Assembly: GCF_019649055.1 (NCBI RefSeq)
Contig: NW_026570452.1
Span: forward strand, 47,742-111,741
Length of the DNA: 64,000 nt
Direction: 5' to 3'
Origin: Paramacrobiotus metropolitanus
Taxonomy: Eukaryota; Tardigrada; Eutardigrada; Parachela; Macrobiotidae
Below are positions 1-8,639 of this stretch, piece after piece. The translations under genes were made by a program, and so were the position numbers. The first letter of the stretch is position 1. Each line of letters opens with the position of its first letter. The notes beneath the pieces were generated by a model that ran no database searches, was not told the origin of the DNA, and saw only the letters and a program-made list of their open reading frames with translations.

Positions 1-45
1 GCTTGTTGATACATGGGGCCCCTATTAAGTTTTGATTGTTTGTAG

Positions 46-207
46 TTTGAGAGAATGATGGACCAGCTTTTCCAAACCTACAACCACCTCGTGGATGCAT
101 CCAGTTTCCAGGCGCTGTCCGCTACAACCTCCTTGTGGCTCGAAGAATACTGCAGTCCCTCCAGCATCACGGCCTTGACAGCTGGAGTCTTACGTGATTG
201 TCAGTGA
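46..207 (+). CDS. Gene X copy 1, last exon only (5' part outside window)
   Basis: Terminal exon of the unknown coiled-coil gene X. It starts after a TTTGTAG acceptor, reads FERMMDQLFQ in the intact frame and ends at TGA 205-207 after LRDCQ, giving 54 codons including the stop. The same 162-nt exon recurs at 13612, 26660, 41421 and 62902 with all reading frames kept, which is the main evidence that it is coding. No family is recognised. Upstream exons lie before position 1, so whether this copy is intact cannot be judged. Confidence 0.6.
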   Translation, partial: FERMMDQLFQTYNHLVDASSFQALSATTSLWLEEYCSPSSITALTAGVLRDCQ

Positions 208-429
208 TGGTGTTATTTAATGAATACTCTTCACACACAACCGTTTTACGGTTAAACCCTCAATTTTTGTTTGTACTCGGTAGCCACAACTGATGCATAC
301 ACACAGGCACAGATGTGCATTTAGATCTTCCATACAAAATTTGATACGCATTTGTCATATTTTTTGATAAACCATAAGTTTCGTATAAATTGGCCTTTGG
401 CATCCTTGTATGGACAAATACAGATACCT

Positions 430-610
430 TGGTGATTACACACCACAAGAGAGCAGAACGCCGATCGCATTGTGATCCCAAATCTTCTCGGGACCGCCGT
501 GCCACTGCTCGTCAGGAATCCAATTCGCTGCGCTAACATAACACCCTTCGATATCGTTGGCCTCACGTCTGAAATGTACGGTAACACCGCATATCTGCGC
601 CTGGACCAGC
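430..610 (-). pseudogene. DRAM/Frag1-like membrane-protein exon, U1 copy (decayed)
   Basis: Reads LPYISDVRPTISKGVMLAQ on the minus strand, similar to the LPYISDTGT start motif of DRAM/Frag1-type multi-pass proteins. Compared with the open copy at 13982-14176, it lacks 8 nt just before the LPYISD codons and has a further indel that shifts the frame before the hydrophobic stretch. A donor-like AAG|GTATCT follows. Family assignment rests on one short motif and a following hydrophobic segment, so it is tentative. No other exons of such a gene are visible nearby. Confidence 0.35.
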
Positions 611-749
611 TAAAACGTTAATCAACGAGGCACGACGACGACGAAATCTAGTCAACGGAAGATCATTTTGAACGGGCTTGTTGTTATAGCTGTTCTTCTA
701 AAACACATGTCAAGAAAAGCATACAAAAGCCAAACTAAATAACACTGAG

Positions 750-1423
750 AATTATGACCGAATCAATATCAAGAAATAGTCTGCAGAAAAGTAATTTAAA
801 AAAGGAGAATAGTGAGCGAAGGCAACTCGCATCGGACGGGGCTGGACGCCTGACGGCAATGCCGAAACATCGTCCAACGCGGGAACGCGGCCTCTGTCAT
901 GGGAACAGCACCAGCATCGGCCAACTTAGACGAAATGTTCTGTGTGATTAGGCCGCCTATATCCGTAGACGGCTGAGGCTGTGTATTCAGTACACTTCTT
1001 TCACTTTTATAAACTTGCGACTGTATTCCGTATTGTATCGCCAAATTGAAATAAAGACAATGCCGAAACGGCGTTCCTGCCGGGACAGGATCACTGAATC
1101 TCCTGCGTTCAGCGCGGGACAAGTCGAGGTAGCAGGCGGCGGCCAGGCGGATGGCCGGTCCCAACGGCCCGCGGACCACCTTGATCAGGGCATCTCCGGA
1201 CGCCTCGTGAATTCGCCCAGCCAACCGCCCGTGTGAGCAAGAGAATGTACCGCAACCGGCGCTTCCGATTGCGAATGGTGCGAAAGATACACCACGGGTC
1301 TCGTCCGCAGCTGCCGCTTGTCGCCGTAGAACGGCCGTAATGCAGCTAACTGGACCGGGTCAACAGTCGTGGATCTTCAGTGACCGTGCGTTATCAATGC
1401 TGTTACCTCTCGCCCTGGATGTC
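750..1423. other. GC-rich block C of U1, possible exons of uncertain strand
   Basis: GC-rich block repeated at about 27830-28330 and 42110-42560 and starting again at 63880. Both strands have open stretches. On the minus strand a segment reading HEASGDALIKVV is conserved; on the plus strand MYRNRRFRLR and QIHHGLRPQ are. Possible donors GTGAGC and GTGAGT occur at the plus-strand ends. I cannot decide the strand or the product. In U4 a stretch of about 38 bp encoding MYRNRRFRLR is duplicated within the block. Confidence 0.3.
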
Positions 1424-1969
1424 CGCGCGTGAATAGCTACTGCTCCTGCGCTACACAGTGGTGACAGTGCCGGGTCGACCGGTGTCGATTCACTGTGGCG
1501 CGAGCGCAACTGGCATCCCAACGCCGTGTGGGTGACCAAGATGACAGCAGACGTGCAAGGCGACGATGCCGTGCGTTTTGACGTGGCTATCCGCTCGTGC
1601 GCTTCTGTTATGCGCAGTCGGCGAAGGAGCAGTGCCGGCGCTTCAGGGCCGCCGCTTACACAGCTGTCCGACGGCTGCGTCGTGAGTGTGGGAAAAGATG
1701 CGGAGGTTGGCATATCTCGGCCAGCCGGACCGGGACTTGACGACGCTTCTTGGAGATGTGCGTATGACATGTACACTGTACAACCAATACAACGTATTTA
1801 CGTATTTTTTTCACATTTCAGATGTTTGCTTTTCAATCAGTCTGAACAATGCTCATCCCGATGGGATCCCACAGCGCTGGCCCGCTGGGAACATGTCGAT
1901 TTGCGGTAGTTTAATTTGGCACAGCAGAGCAAATTAACCGCCACACTGGCTGTGTACTACAGAGACTGA
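1424..1969 (+). pseudogene. Gene Z copy 1, two exons, last exon ended early by TAG
   Basis: Exon 1 (about 1424-1681) reads through WHPNAVWVTKMTADV and DDAVRFDVAIRSCASVM to QLSDGCV and ends at a GTGAGT donor in phase 0. After an intron of about 159 bp the next exon starts at 1841 following a TTTCAATCAG acceptor and reads SEQCSSRWDPTALARWEHVD, then stops at TAG 1907-1909. In the U3 copy the same codon is CAG and the exon runs 21 codons further to AVYDRD-stop, so this copy is probably truncated by a CAG-to-TAG change. Product unknown; no domain recognised. Confidence 0.4.
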
Positions 1970-2439
1970 CCACCGGAGGCAAAATGGACCGCCAATATGT
2001 TTTCGGTTTTCGGCCATATGGATGAAAACCGGACGGTTATAATTAATTGATTTGCATGGCAATTAAGTTTAACGTGGCAATTGGGCAGTGGTCATTTGTC
2101 TTTGTATAACTCTCGACTTCGCACACATTTGGCCAGTTTAATTGTCCAGTGTCCAGTCCAGTCGAGTCCACAAGGAGATGCTGCGCGCGCAAACGATTTC
2201 CGGCCGATGTGAACAAACCACTTCGTTCCCTTGTCACTGTATACGACGAAGAAGGTTTTATAAAAAAAACAGTCTCTAAGTTTTTCATCAGAAACCAAAT
2301 CGGTCAAAACTCTAGACAATTCCGAACCGATGAATACAGAATCTGGCAGCGTTCCATCGAATGGAGAAAACGGAACACACTGCAGTACTGCCAGTGCACA
2401 TTTGCCAAGTTCGGGTTACATTAATAATATAAACTTTTC
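1970..2439. other. Block D of U1, no gene seen
   Basis: Conserved between U1, U3 (28860-29550) and U4 (43190-43640) but without a convincing reading frame; short open stretches differ between copies by stops and indels. It separates gene Z from the kinase-Kelch promoter region. Confidence 0.4.
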
Positions 2440-2934
2440 CCGCTACCGCTACAGAAGCAGCAGTATTACTCAGTATCAGCAGCAAAATTCATCACATTGA
2501 CATTATCTTATCAGTTTGCGCTATCAGTATCATCGGCGCGGTGTACAGCTCAACAATCGCAAGCACTCTCTGCCTCGAAGCGAGTGCAAAACTCAAAGCG
2601 CAGTGAAAACGAGTGAATGCTAAACTAAGCCGTGTTCGTGCTAGTGTATTTCGTCCTTAACAAATAATTGCTTTTAATTGTGCATAATTGTATATTATGC
2701 ACATTATTTAATTGTAAATAATGTGCATAATTGCTTTTACTTTTGGTAACAACAGCACTCAGTTTTACAGTTTTACAAGGTTCCGTACACCAGAAAATTG
2801 TCACTCCATAACATCATGCGTAGTTTTAAATCCCCAAAAATGTGAGCAGTTAAGCGCGATTCAGTGGCGGCCGTCTCAGCAAAACTGCATCGGGTTAAGC
2901 GGGAATCAGTTGATATAATCCGGTAACTACGGAA
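2440..2934 (+). promoter_or_regulatory. Conserved 5' cassette upstream of kinase-Kelch gene K1
   Basis: About 450 bp upstream of each K start codon is conserved in all four copies (18560-18997, 30290-30656, 43650-44072), more than neighbouring non-coding blocks. This suggests promoter and 5' UTR. It contains several TCAGT initiator-like pentamers but no clear TATA box. U1 carries a local AT-rich duplication around 2660-2720 with the near-palindrome GTGCATAATTGTATATTATG, absent from U4. Confidence 0.4.
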
Positions 2935-5023
2935 ATGGAAAGCATAGGCTTCCGCAATTCCGGTGCTGTCGAAGAAATTGGCAGCAGTATACAGTACCGC
3001 TACACTAAGGATGACTTTATTGGGAGGGGAGCGTTTGGAGTAGTTTACAAAGCCAAAGTCAGAAAAGCACTTTTCCGATTTCGCACTCCTCCCGAGCCAG
3101 ATTTCGTAGCCGTCAAAGTGATGCATGTCGCAATTAAATCTGGAATTGCTGCCGATCAGGAAAACTGGATGACCGCTGTAAAGAGAATGAGACAGCTTCC
3201 TGGACTGAAGCACAAACATATCGTACGCTACCACAAGGTTTCCATCACAAAATCTTCCGGCGGGGTGACAGTGGAGCTGGCAATGGATTATCATAAAGGT
3301 GACAGGGATTATAAGCAGCTTTTGTCGAAGTCACTCTGCTCTTATAATATTTATCCTCTATTTTCATATTTATTTGTTTATATTCCATGATTGTAGGTGA
3401 TCTGGCGTCGTTTTTAAGGGAAGCTAAGGAAAACGCAACGCTTTTGAACAACTGGGGAAAAGTGATTCGATTCGCAGAGGACATGACCCACGGCCTTGAA
3501 TTCCTCCATCAAAAAAGCATTATTCACGGCGATTTGAAGCCTGAAAATATACTTCTGAGCGTCTCGCAAAATGGCAGCGAGAAACTGGTGATTGGCGATT
3601 TAGACGATCTGGTGCAAATGAAAGAAAGCGCCACCTGCTCTGCAGACTTATCCCAGTTACGTGGCACAACGCGCTACATGGCGCCGGAAATGCTGCGAAA
3701 ATTTTCACAACAAGAAGCAGAGCGACCTGGACGAAAAACGGATATGTGGAGTCTGGGATGCATCATTCTGGAGATTGCCGAAAACTATGCACGCGTGCCC
3801 AAGAAAAAGCTCGTAAAGGATGGGAATGTCGTCGATGCGGGAAGCGCTCTTGCAGATTACCAATATGCACACTTGATAATCGACGGTTACGTTCCATCTG
3901 TGAGCAACGACATTGAGGACAATTTAGCGTGGCTCATTCGACAGTGTTTGGATACAAGTAGCGCAAACCGATTATCCGCCGGAAAATTACTGCAAAGGCT
4001 AGCGAGAAAAGACGTCATAGTATTTATTGGGCTCAGGCAGTCTGAAGATCTCTGCGTCATAATATTCGATCCGTTGACTAACTCTGTTAATGTTCATGAG
4101 GTGCTGGGCGCACCAAAATTTGAGGGGTATCTGTGTTGCGCGCTAGCGGTAACAGGCAACAGAATTGTATTTACGGAATTGATACATCACGGTGACGTCT
4201 ACAAGGAGAAATTCCATTTGTGGAATGTCGAAACATGAGGTCACCACCAGCCAGTTTTAGATCCGTATGCATTGGTGACTGCGGTAGAGGACAAGGCTTA
4301 TTTCTTTGACGATACCGGAATCTTTCTAGAAATTAACATTTCTACAGGCGAAATTGCACCTTCAACTCAACCAAATCAACGGTATGCCTTTTTTGTTGGG
4401 GCAGCATACATTGCAGTCTTGGTATCAAACGATTCTAGCTTTTTATATTTCATAGCCCTGATACCTTTCTACAAGCGGTGGCCAAATGCCGTGAGCAGTT
4501 ATTTTATGCTAATGAGATGAGCCTCTTCCAGTATGACACGGTGATCAAGGAATGGATGTACTTACCAGATCGGCAACAACGGCGCGCTGATTTTGCAATG
4601 GCTGTGGTCAGCGGACACATATACATTTTGGGCGGAGAGCTTTTAGACGACGCAAAGCTTTACTGCAACAGCTTTACTGCCCGTCACTTTACTGCAACAG
4701 CTGACTGTATTCGTTTGAGACTGGGTAGTACAACTTGGGAAAAGATTGAACCACTTCATCAGCCCAGATGGCGGCATGCTGCTTGTGTTGTCAAAGATCG
4801 GATATACATCTGCGGCGGTAGGCATTCTGGAGGCAACCCCGCCGTTACGATAGAGGTTTACGATACCGAAGGCCACGCAGGATGGTTGACTGTCAATCTG
4901 CCGCTCAAGGATAACGAACAGTTTGCAGCCTGGCTGGCTGCATACAGTATTTTGTGGTATACACCTGCAATCACGGTTTCCGTTAAGCAGTATATTGACA
5001 TCTTTTCAGATATAACCGCTTAA
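2935..5023 (+). pseudogene. Kinase-Kelch gene K1, one nonsense codon
   Basis: Three exons: 2935-3298, 3397-4381 and 4456-5023, with GT-AG introns of 98 and 74 bp. Exon sum is 1917 nt, a multiple of three. The kinase domain shows the GRGAFG loop, VAVK lysine, HGDLKPEN catalytic loop, GDLDDL in place of DFG, and MAPE and DMWSLG motifs. The C-terminal part has Kelch-like blades (YILGG, IYICGG). The frame is open except TGA at 4236-4238, where the other copies have TGG (Trp) in the sequence GTWGQHE; an in-frame 6-nt deletion sits just before it. Everything after the stop is still open, so the lesion looks young. A truncated kinase-only product is possible. Confidence 0.85.
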
Positions 5024-5229
5024 AGTCTCAAACGGCGTTTAGCATCATGCGTCCTTGTGCATCGACTTGCATAATTGAAGCTTCCGATACAAAGTATCAA
5101 ATGATGAAAAGTAAATGCATTTGGTTTACTCTGGTTAGAGTACCACAAGTTATAAAAAAGAACGCAAATTTTAACCCCATGTAAACTTTGTCCAGCCTGT
5201 CAATCGGTGTAATCGCATTGGTGGTTGTT

Positions 5230-5880
5230 TGATTACTGATGCTGACCAAACGGAAACGGGATGCAGCAGCATGCGATTCTTCGCTCTCGATCGCCAGCGC
5301 CCGTCGTTTTCGCAGTGAAAGTAATTTGAAACAGCCCTCTCCGTGCTCTTCGACTCACGATGCCCGTCACGTGCCCGTCCATCATCAGTGCGCACTTCCC
5401 TGTACTAGTACTCAAATAACGATGGCCTTTCTATTGATTTTGGCAGAGCTAACCATATTCCAGACAGAATACGTTTTAGTATTCGAAAAACAGTTGTTGT
5501 CCAAAACATTTGAGCGACAAAAGTTATCAACCATGTCCACGATGCTAACAGCCATAACGCGCAAGTCACGGACATCAGCCCTAATCGGAAGTGGCCTACA
5601 TCGCGGGTGGCGTGGCTGGGGCTCTGCAACTGCACACCAGCACTGGTATCTTTCATTTAATCTTAATATGCAATAGTGCCGTTGAGAGAAAACAAAATAA
5701 GGGTAGCCGTCGTTGCATTCGTAGTGATACGATCCCAGTGTGTTGATGCAGATCTGGCCGCAGCCGGCGTTATTCTCGGCGCACTCGTTGACGTCAAAGC
5801 AGCGCTTCTTCCAGCAGCCAGTCATATCCATCGGCGTGCACGACGCGCCGTAAGAAAAACCGCATATCGAAAACCGCATA
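5230..5880 (-). pseudogene. EGF-like exon cluster, U1 copy (rearranged)
   Basis: On the minus strand, 5860-5680 encodes a calcium-binding-type EGF module with DVNECAENNAGCGQICINTL, followed by GSYHYECNDGY; the first cysteine of the usual C-x-C is Tyr. A second remnant at about 5655-5560 (VCSCR) and a third at 5340-5240 (NYFHCENDGR, then frameshifted) match better-kept copies in U3 and U4. Compared with U2, about 1 kb between the first and second module is deleted near 5640. The modules suggest an extracellular multi-EGF protein, but no continuous gene can be assembled. Confidence 0.5.
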
Positions 5881-5899
5881 GCGGTGTTAATGAAGTAAA

Positions 5900-7130
5900 T
5901 TAAAACGTTACACAATCAACTGGAATAAACAGGTAATATAAAAGAAGATGGAAAATCCAGAGCGGTAGATGCTACTGCAAACTTGAAAAGGAATTGCACA
6001 TCAAGTCAACGCATGATTCGATTATTTTCTGCATTAAACGATTTTTTTTCTCGTATTATTTTCTGCAGCAGTTTAACCGGCTTTTTTTTCGGTTCGACTT
6101 TCGTGGTAACTGTTTATGGGAGTTTTTCTTCTGCTAAACATACCCGAATGATCTGTACTAGCAAAATGGGACGTTGATGGATATTTTGCACCGTGCTTAT
6201 TACGTGCAACAGTCTGCGAGTTATTCTTTCATGGGCTATCCCTGTACATATCCTATTTCTTGGTGCCGCAATTGCAAATTTACGTCATTACAACGGCGTT
6301 TATTAATTATGCGACGCGTGTAGTGAAATGCAAGCTCGTTTAAGGGCTCTTTATAAATGCACAAAAGAACTCTTGGACGTTTTCCGGTGTGTGCTGCATT
6401 TTCAAAGTTTCCAGATTGCCTTAACAGAATGCTCAGATTTCCTGATCTAAGTTTATAGCTGGGAATTAGATGGCACCTATGTCTGGATTAGTAATATGTT
6501 CTGTCTTGCTCGTTCCAGGCAGTGATTTCGTGCAGCAGACCGGAGACTGTTGACAGCGTTGTCTGTAAATACCGGTATCATAACTTTGTGACTTTTTCCG
6601 TTATCGTGGCGACGATTTGCAGTCCCGCTGGCATTAGATACCGACCAGGTACTCTTCTACATGAACATATGGTTCTGCCCTTTTGTCTCACATGAAATTA
6701 TGCCAGAGGTTTTTTACAACGGATCGTAGAAATTTCAATTTTCGCTGGCACTTTATCATTGCAACTGCCTACGGAAAATTGTATGCCGACAGTGCCGGCG
6801 TATGCAGGAGTGAGAGGCCTTCTTCCGTACGTACGTTCGTGCACGCTTCTGGGTAAAGGTTGTTCTTTCAACAGGAATCCCCGAATTTATTGCATCTATT
6901 CGAGGTTATGGAGCCAGCTGCGAAGAATCATTCCTTAAACTCATCTGGAGGACGTCTATTTGTACATTCGAAAGCCTTTTAGTGGTATCGTTTTATTAAA
7001 ATTCCGTACATATAAATATAGTACACACTAGTGCTAACAGACAATCCGATACCCGTATGTACGTACATACTTCGTTAATCGTTATTATATTTTATTGTTG
7101 CAACACATTCCAACATGTGCACTGCACTTT
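5900..7130. other. Blocks G1/G2 of U1, weak coding potential
   Basis: Repeated in U2 (24300-25260), U3 (35870-37070 and 39291-39900) and U4 (51070-51880, 60870-61500). G1 has a minus-strand stretch with LRQSGNFENAA (about 6465-6214). G2 has a plus-strand stretch with GIPEFIASIRGYGASCEE (6860-6950). Substitutions between copies are not clearly biased to synonymous sites, so neither is a confident exon. No RNA gene or promoter is evident. Confidence 0.3.
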
Positions 7131-7173
7131 ATTTGCTTGTACATTTTAAAAAAACTCGCAATGCATTAATTAC

Positions 7174-7319
7174 CTAGTCGGTTCGTCGAAGAACATCACC
7201 GGAGGATTATTCACTAATTCTTGAGCAATTGCCAAACGTTTTCGTTGTCCGCCGGACAATTTTGACGTTTCGGTATCGGCGCATTCCATCAATCCCAATG
7301 TATCCAGAATGTCTTTCAC
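7174..7319 (-). CDS. Single ABCG-type ABC transporter exon (partial gene)
   Basis: A 146-nt minus-strand exon bounded by a CACAG acceptor and a TAG|GTAATT donor. It encodes the signature motif [14 protein letters not shown], then [15 protein letters not shown], i.e. the ABC signature and Walker B of an ABCG (white/ABCG1-like) half-transporter, preceded by [16 protein letters not shown]. These proteins hydrolyse ATP to move lipids or pigment precursors across membranes. No flanking exon (Walker A or the SGLD continuation) was found, and the exon lies in sequence present only in U1, beside a LINE. It is best read as a captured or relic fragment with intact reading frame. Confidence 0.8.
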
Positions 7320-7358
7320 CTGTGTAAGATATTTTATTTATTAAATGATAACATTACA

Positions 7359-7400
7359 TACAACGATTACACGATGAGAATTCATCGTGTAATCGTTGTA
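7359..7400. repeat. Perfect 19-bp inverted repeat with 4-bp loop
   Basis: TACAACGATTACACGATGA at 7359-7377, loop GAAT, then its exact reverse complement at 7382-7400. It lies just outside the ABCG exon, on the intron side. It could be a tiny foldback element or an RNA hairpin. Confidence 0.85.
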
Positions 7401-7582
7401 TCGTACGAATTTTACACTTATTAAAATCTTATGTTCGCTGGTTTGACGTGCAGCACTTAAGAACTCTTTCACACAATTTGCGGAATCCGGAGCACCGATA
7501 TTTATGGGAGGCGATCAAGATGCTATGGAAAATGTGTTCTGGGGATCTGCCTCGTTGATAAGAAACATCATTTACTAATTTT

Positions 7583-8578
7583 ATGTTCAAGATGACGAGC
7601 TCGGCAGCAAAATCTTCGTCAAGATCCCCGGCGAAGCAGGAATCTTTGGCTGAATTGCTCGCGAAATTGGGGGAGCATGAAAACTCTGCAGCTTACGCAC
7701 CTACCAAAGGGAACAAGGAAGTATTCGCACTTGTTATTCCACTGATACGCCTTGTATCCAAGGAACATATGAAACTGTCTGAACGTGTGAAGGCGCTGGA
7801 AGACGAAAATGCTAAACTGAAGGAGGACCTGAAAGAAGAGCGTCAAATGCGGTCAAATGCCGATGCGGATCTTCTACAGTCTGATGGAGCGGTACGCGAA
7901 CGAATTGACGAAGTAGATGTGGAACTGAAAGAAACCGTTGGGGCCATAAACACTAATATCGAGTCTCTGCGTGAAGCCCATGGAAAACTCCAAGACGACG
8001 TCAAGGAACTGAAAACCAGTGGAGACCTACGCACCGAAGAACCCGATATCATCGAAATCCAAGATGGCGGCGAACCCGGATACAATGGCTGGTCTACGCA
8101 ACCAGCTTACAGGAGGCGAAACTACGCAAGCTTGGCTAGCAGTGGACGTGAATTTTGGAACGCAAGCGTTCGGGCTGATAACCAGGTGAGAGCAAACAGC
8201 GGTACAGTTAGCAAGAGGATTGTGGTGAAGAGTGTGCGAGGCACAGGCAGTAATAACAGCGAAGACCCGCTTGCGAATTCTTTGGCTTTAAAGTCGGTTC
8301 CACACCGAGACTTCTGTGTGCGCGGGTTACCAAGGGACTGTACTACTGAATGCTTGCGATCTTTTTTGGAAAGAAAGAATGTAAAAGTCAGGTTTGTAGA
8401 TGTTCGAACCAGAGCACCAGACGATCTGAGAGGCACAACGTTTGCTCGCGTTGGTACGTACTCAGACTGTGAAAACATTATGTTGAACTCTGAAATCTGG
8501 CCAAGCAATATTATCGTCAAACAGTGGAAATATTTTCAAAAGAAAACGAGCGCATTAAATAAGAATCATTTAAACTAA
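7583..8578 (+). CDS. LINE ORF1 protein, coiled-coil nucleic-acid-binding type
   Basis: Open for 331 residues. Residues about 40-145 are rich in heptad-like Lys/Glu/Leu (KLSERVKALEDENAKLKEDL and following), predicting a coiled coil. A C-terminal part (about 225-320) with DFCVRGLPRDCTTECLRSFL and VRFVDVRTRA resembles the RRM-like or binding half seen in ORF1 proteins of CR1-type elements. No CCHC knuckle is visible. It precedes ORF2 by about 60-170 bp in the same orientation. It probably packages the element RNA. ORF1 remains intact although ORF2 is broken. The ATG at 7583 precedes a second in-frame Met at codon 4. Confidence 0.7.
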   Translation: MFKMTSSAAKSSSRSPAKQESLAELLAKLGEHENSAAYAPTKGNKEVFALVIPLIRLVSKEHMKLSERVKALEDENAKLKEDLKEERQMRSNADADLLQSDGAVRERIDEVDVELKETVGAINTNIESLREAHGKLQDDVKELKTSGDLRTEEPDIIEIQDGGEPGYNGWSTQPAYRRRNYASLASSGREFWNASVRADNQVRANSGTVSKRIVVKSVRGTGSNNSEDPLANSLALKSVPHRDFCVRGLPRDCTTECLRSFLERKNVKVRFVDVRTRAPDDLRGTTFARVGTYSDCENIMLNSEIWPSNIIVKQWKYFQKKTSALNKNHLN

Positions 8579-8639
8579 ATCGAAAGAAATCTTTAGTGAA
8601 AGTCAAGCCGAGAAAACATTCGTCTTCTCATTTAACCAT

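Noticed and set aside
260-505. Several overlapping minus-strand frames in the region after each X gene
   Set aside because: They are alternative frames of the same DRAM-like exon and its flanks; only one frame keeps the LPYISD motif and a hydrophobic segment.
1240-1340. OLA1-like GTPase exon (KPVVYL on the minus strand)
   Set aside because: Only a six-residue resemblance; neighbouring residues do not match the family and copies have stops.
3387-4238. Independent start for the second kinase exon at the ATG before the acceptor
   Set aside because: The ATG lies inside intron 1; splicing at 3298/3397 restores the GDLASFL helix expected after the first half of the kinase.
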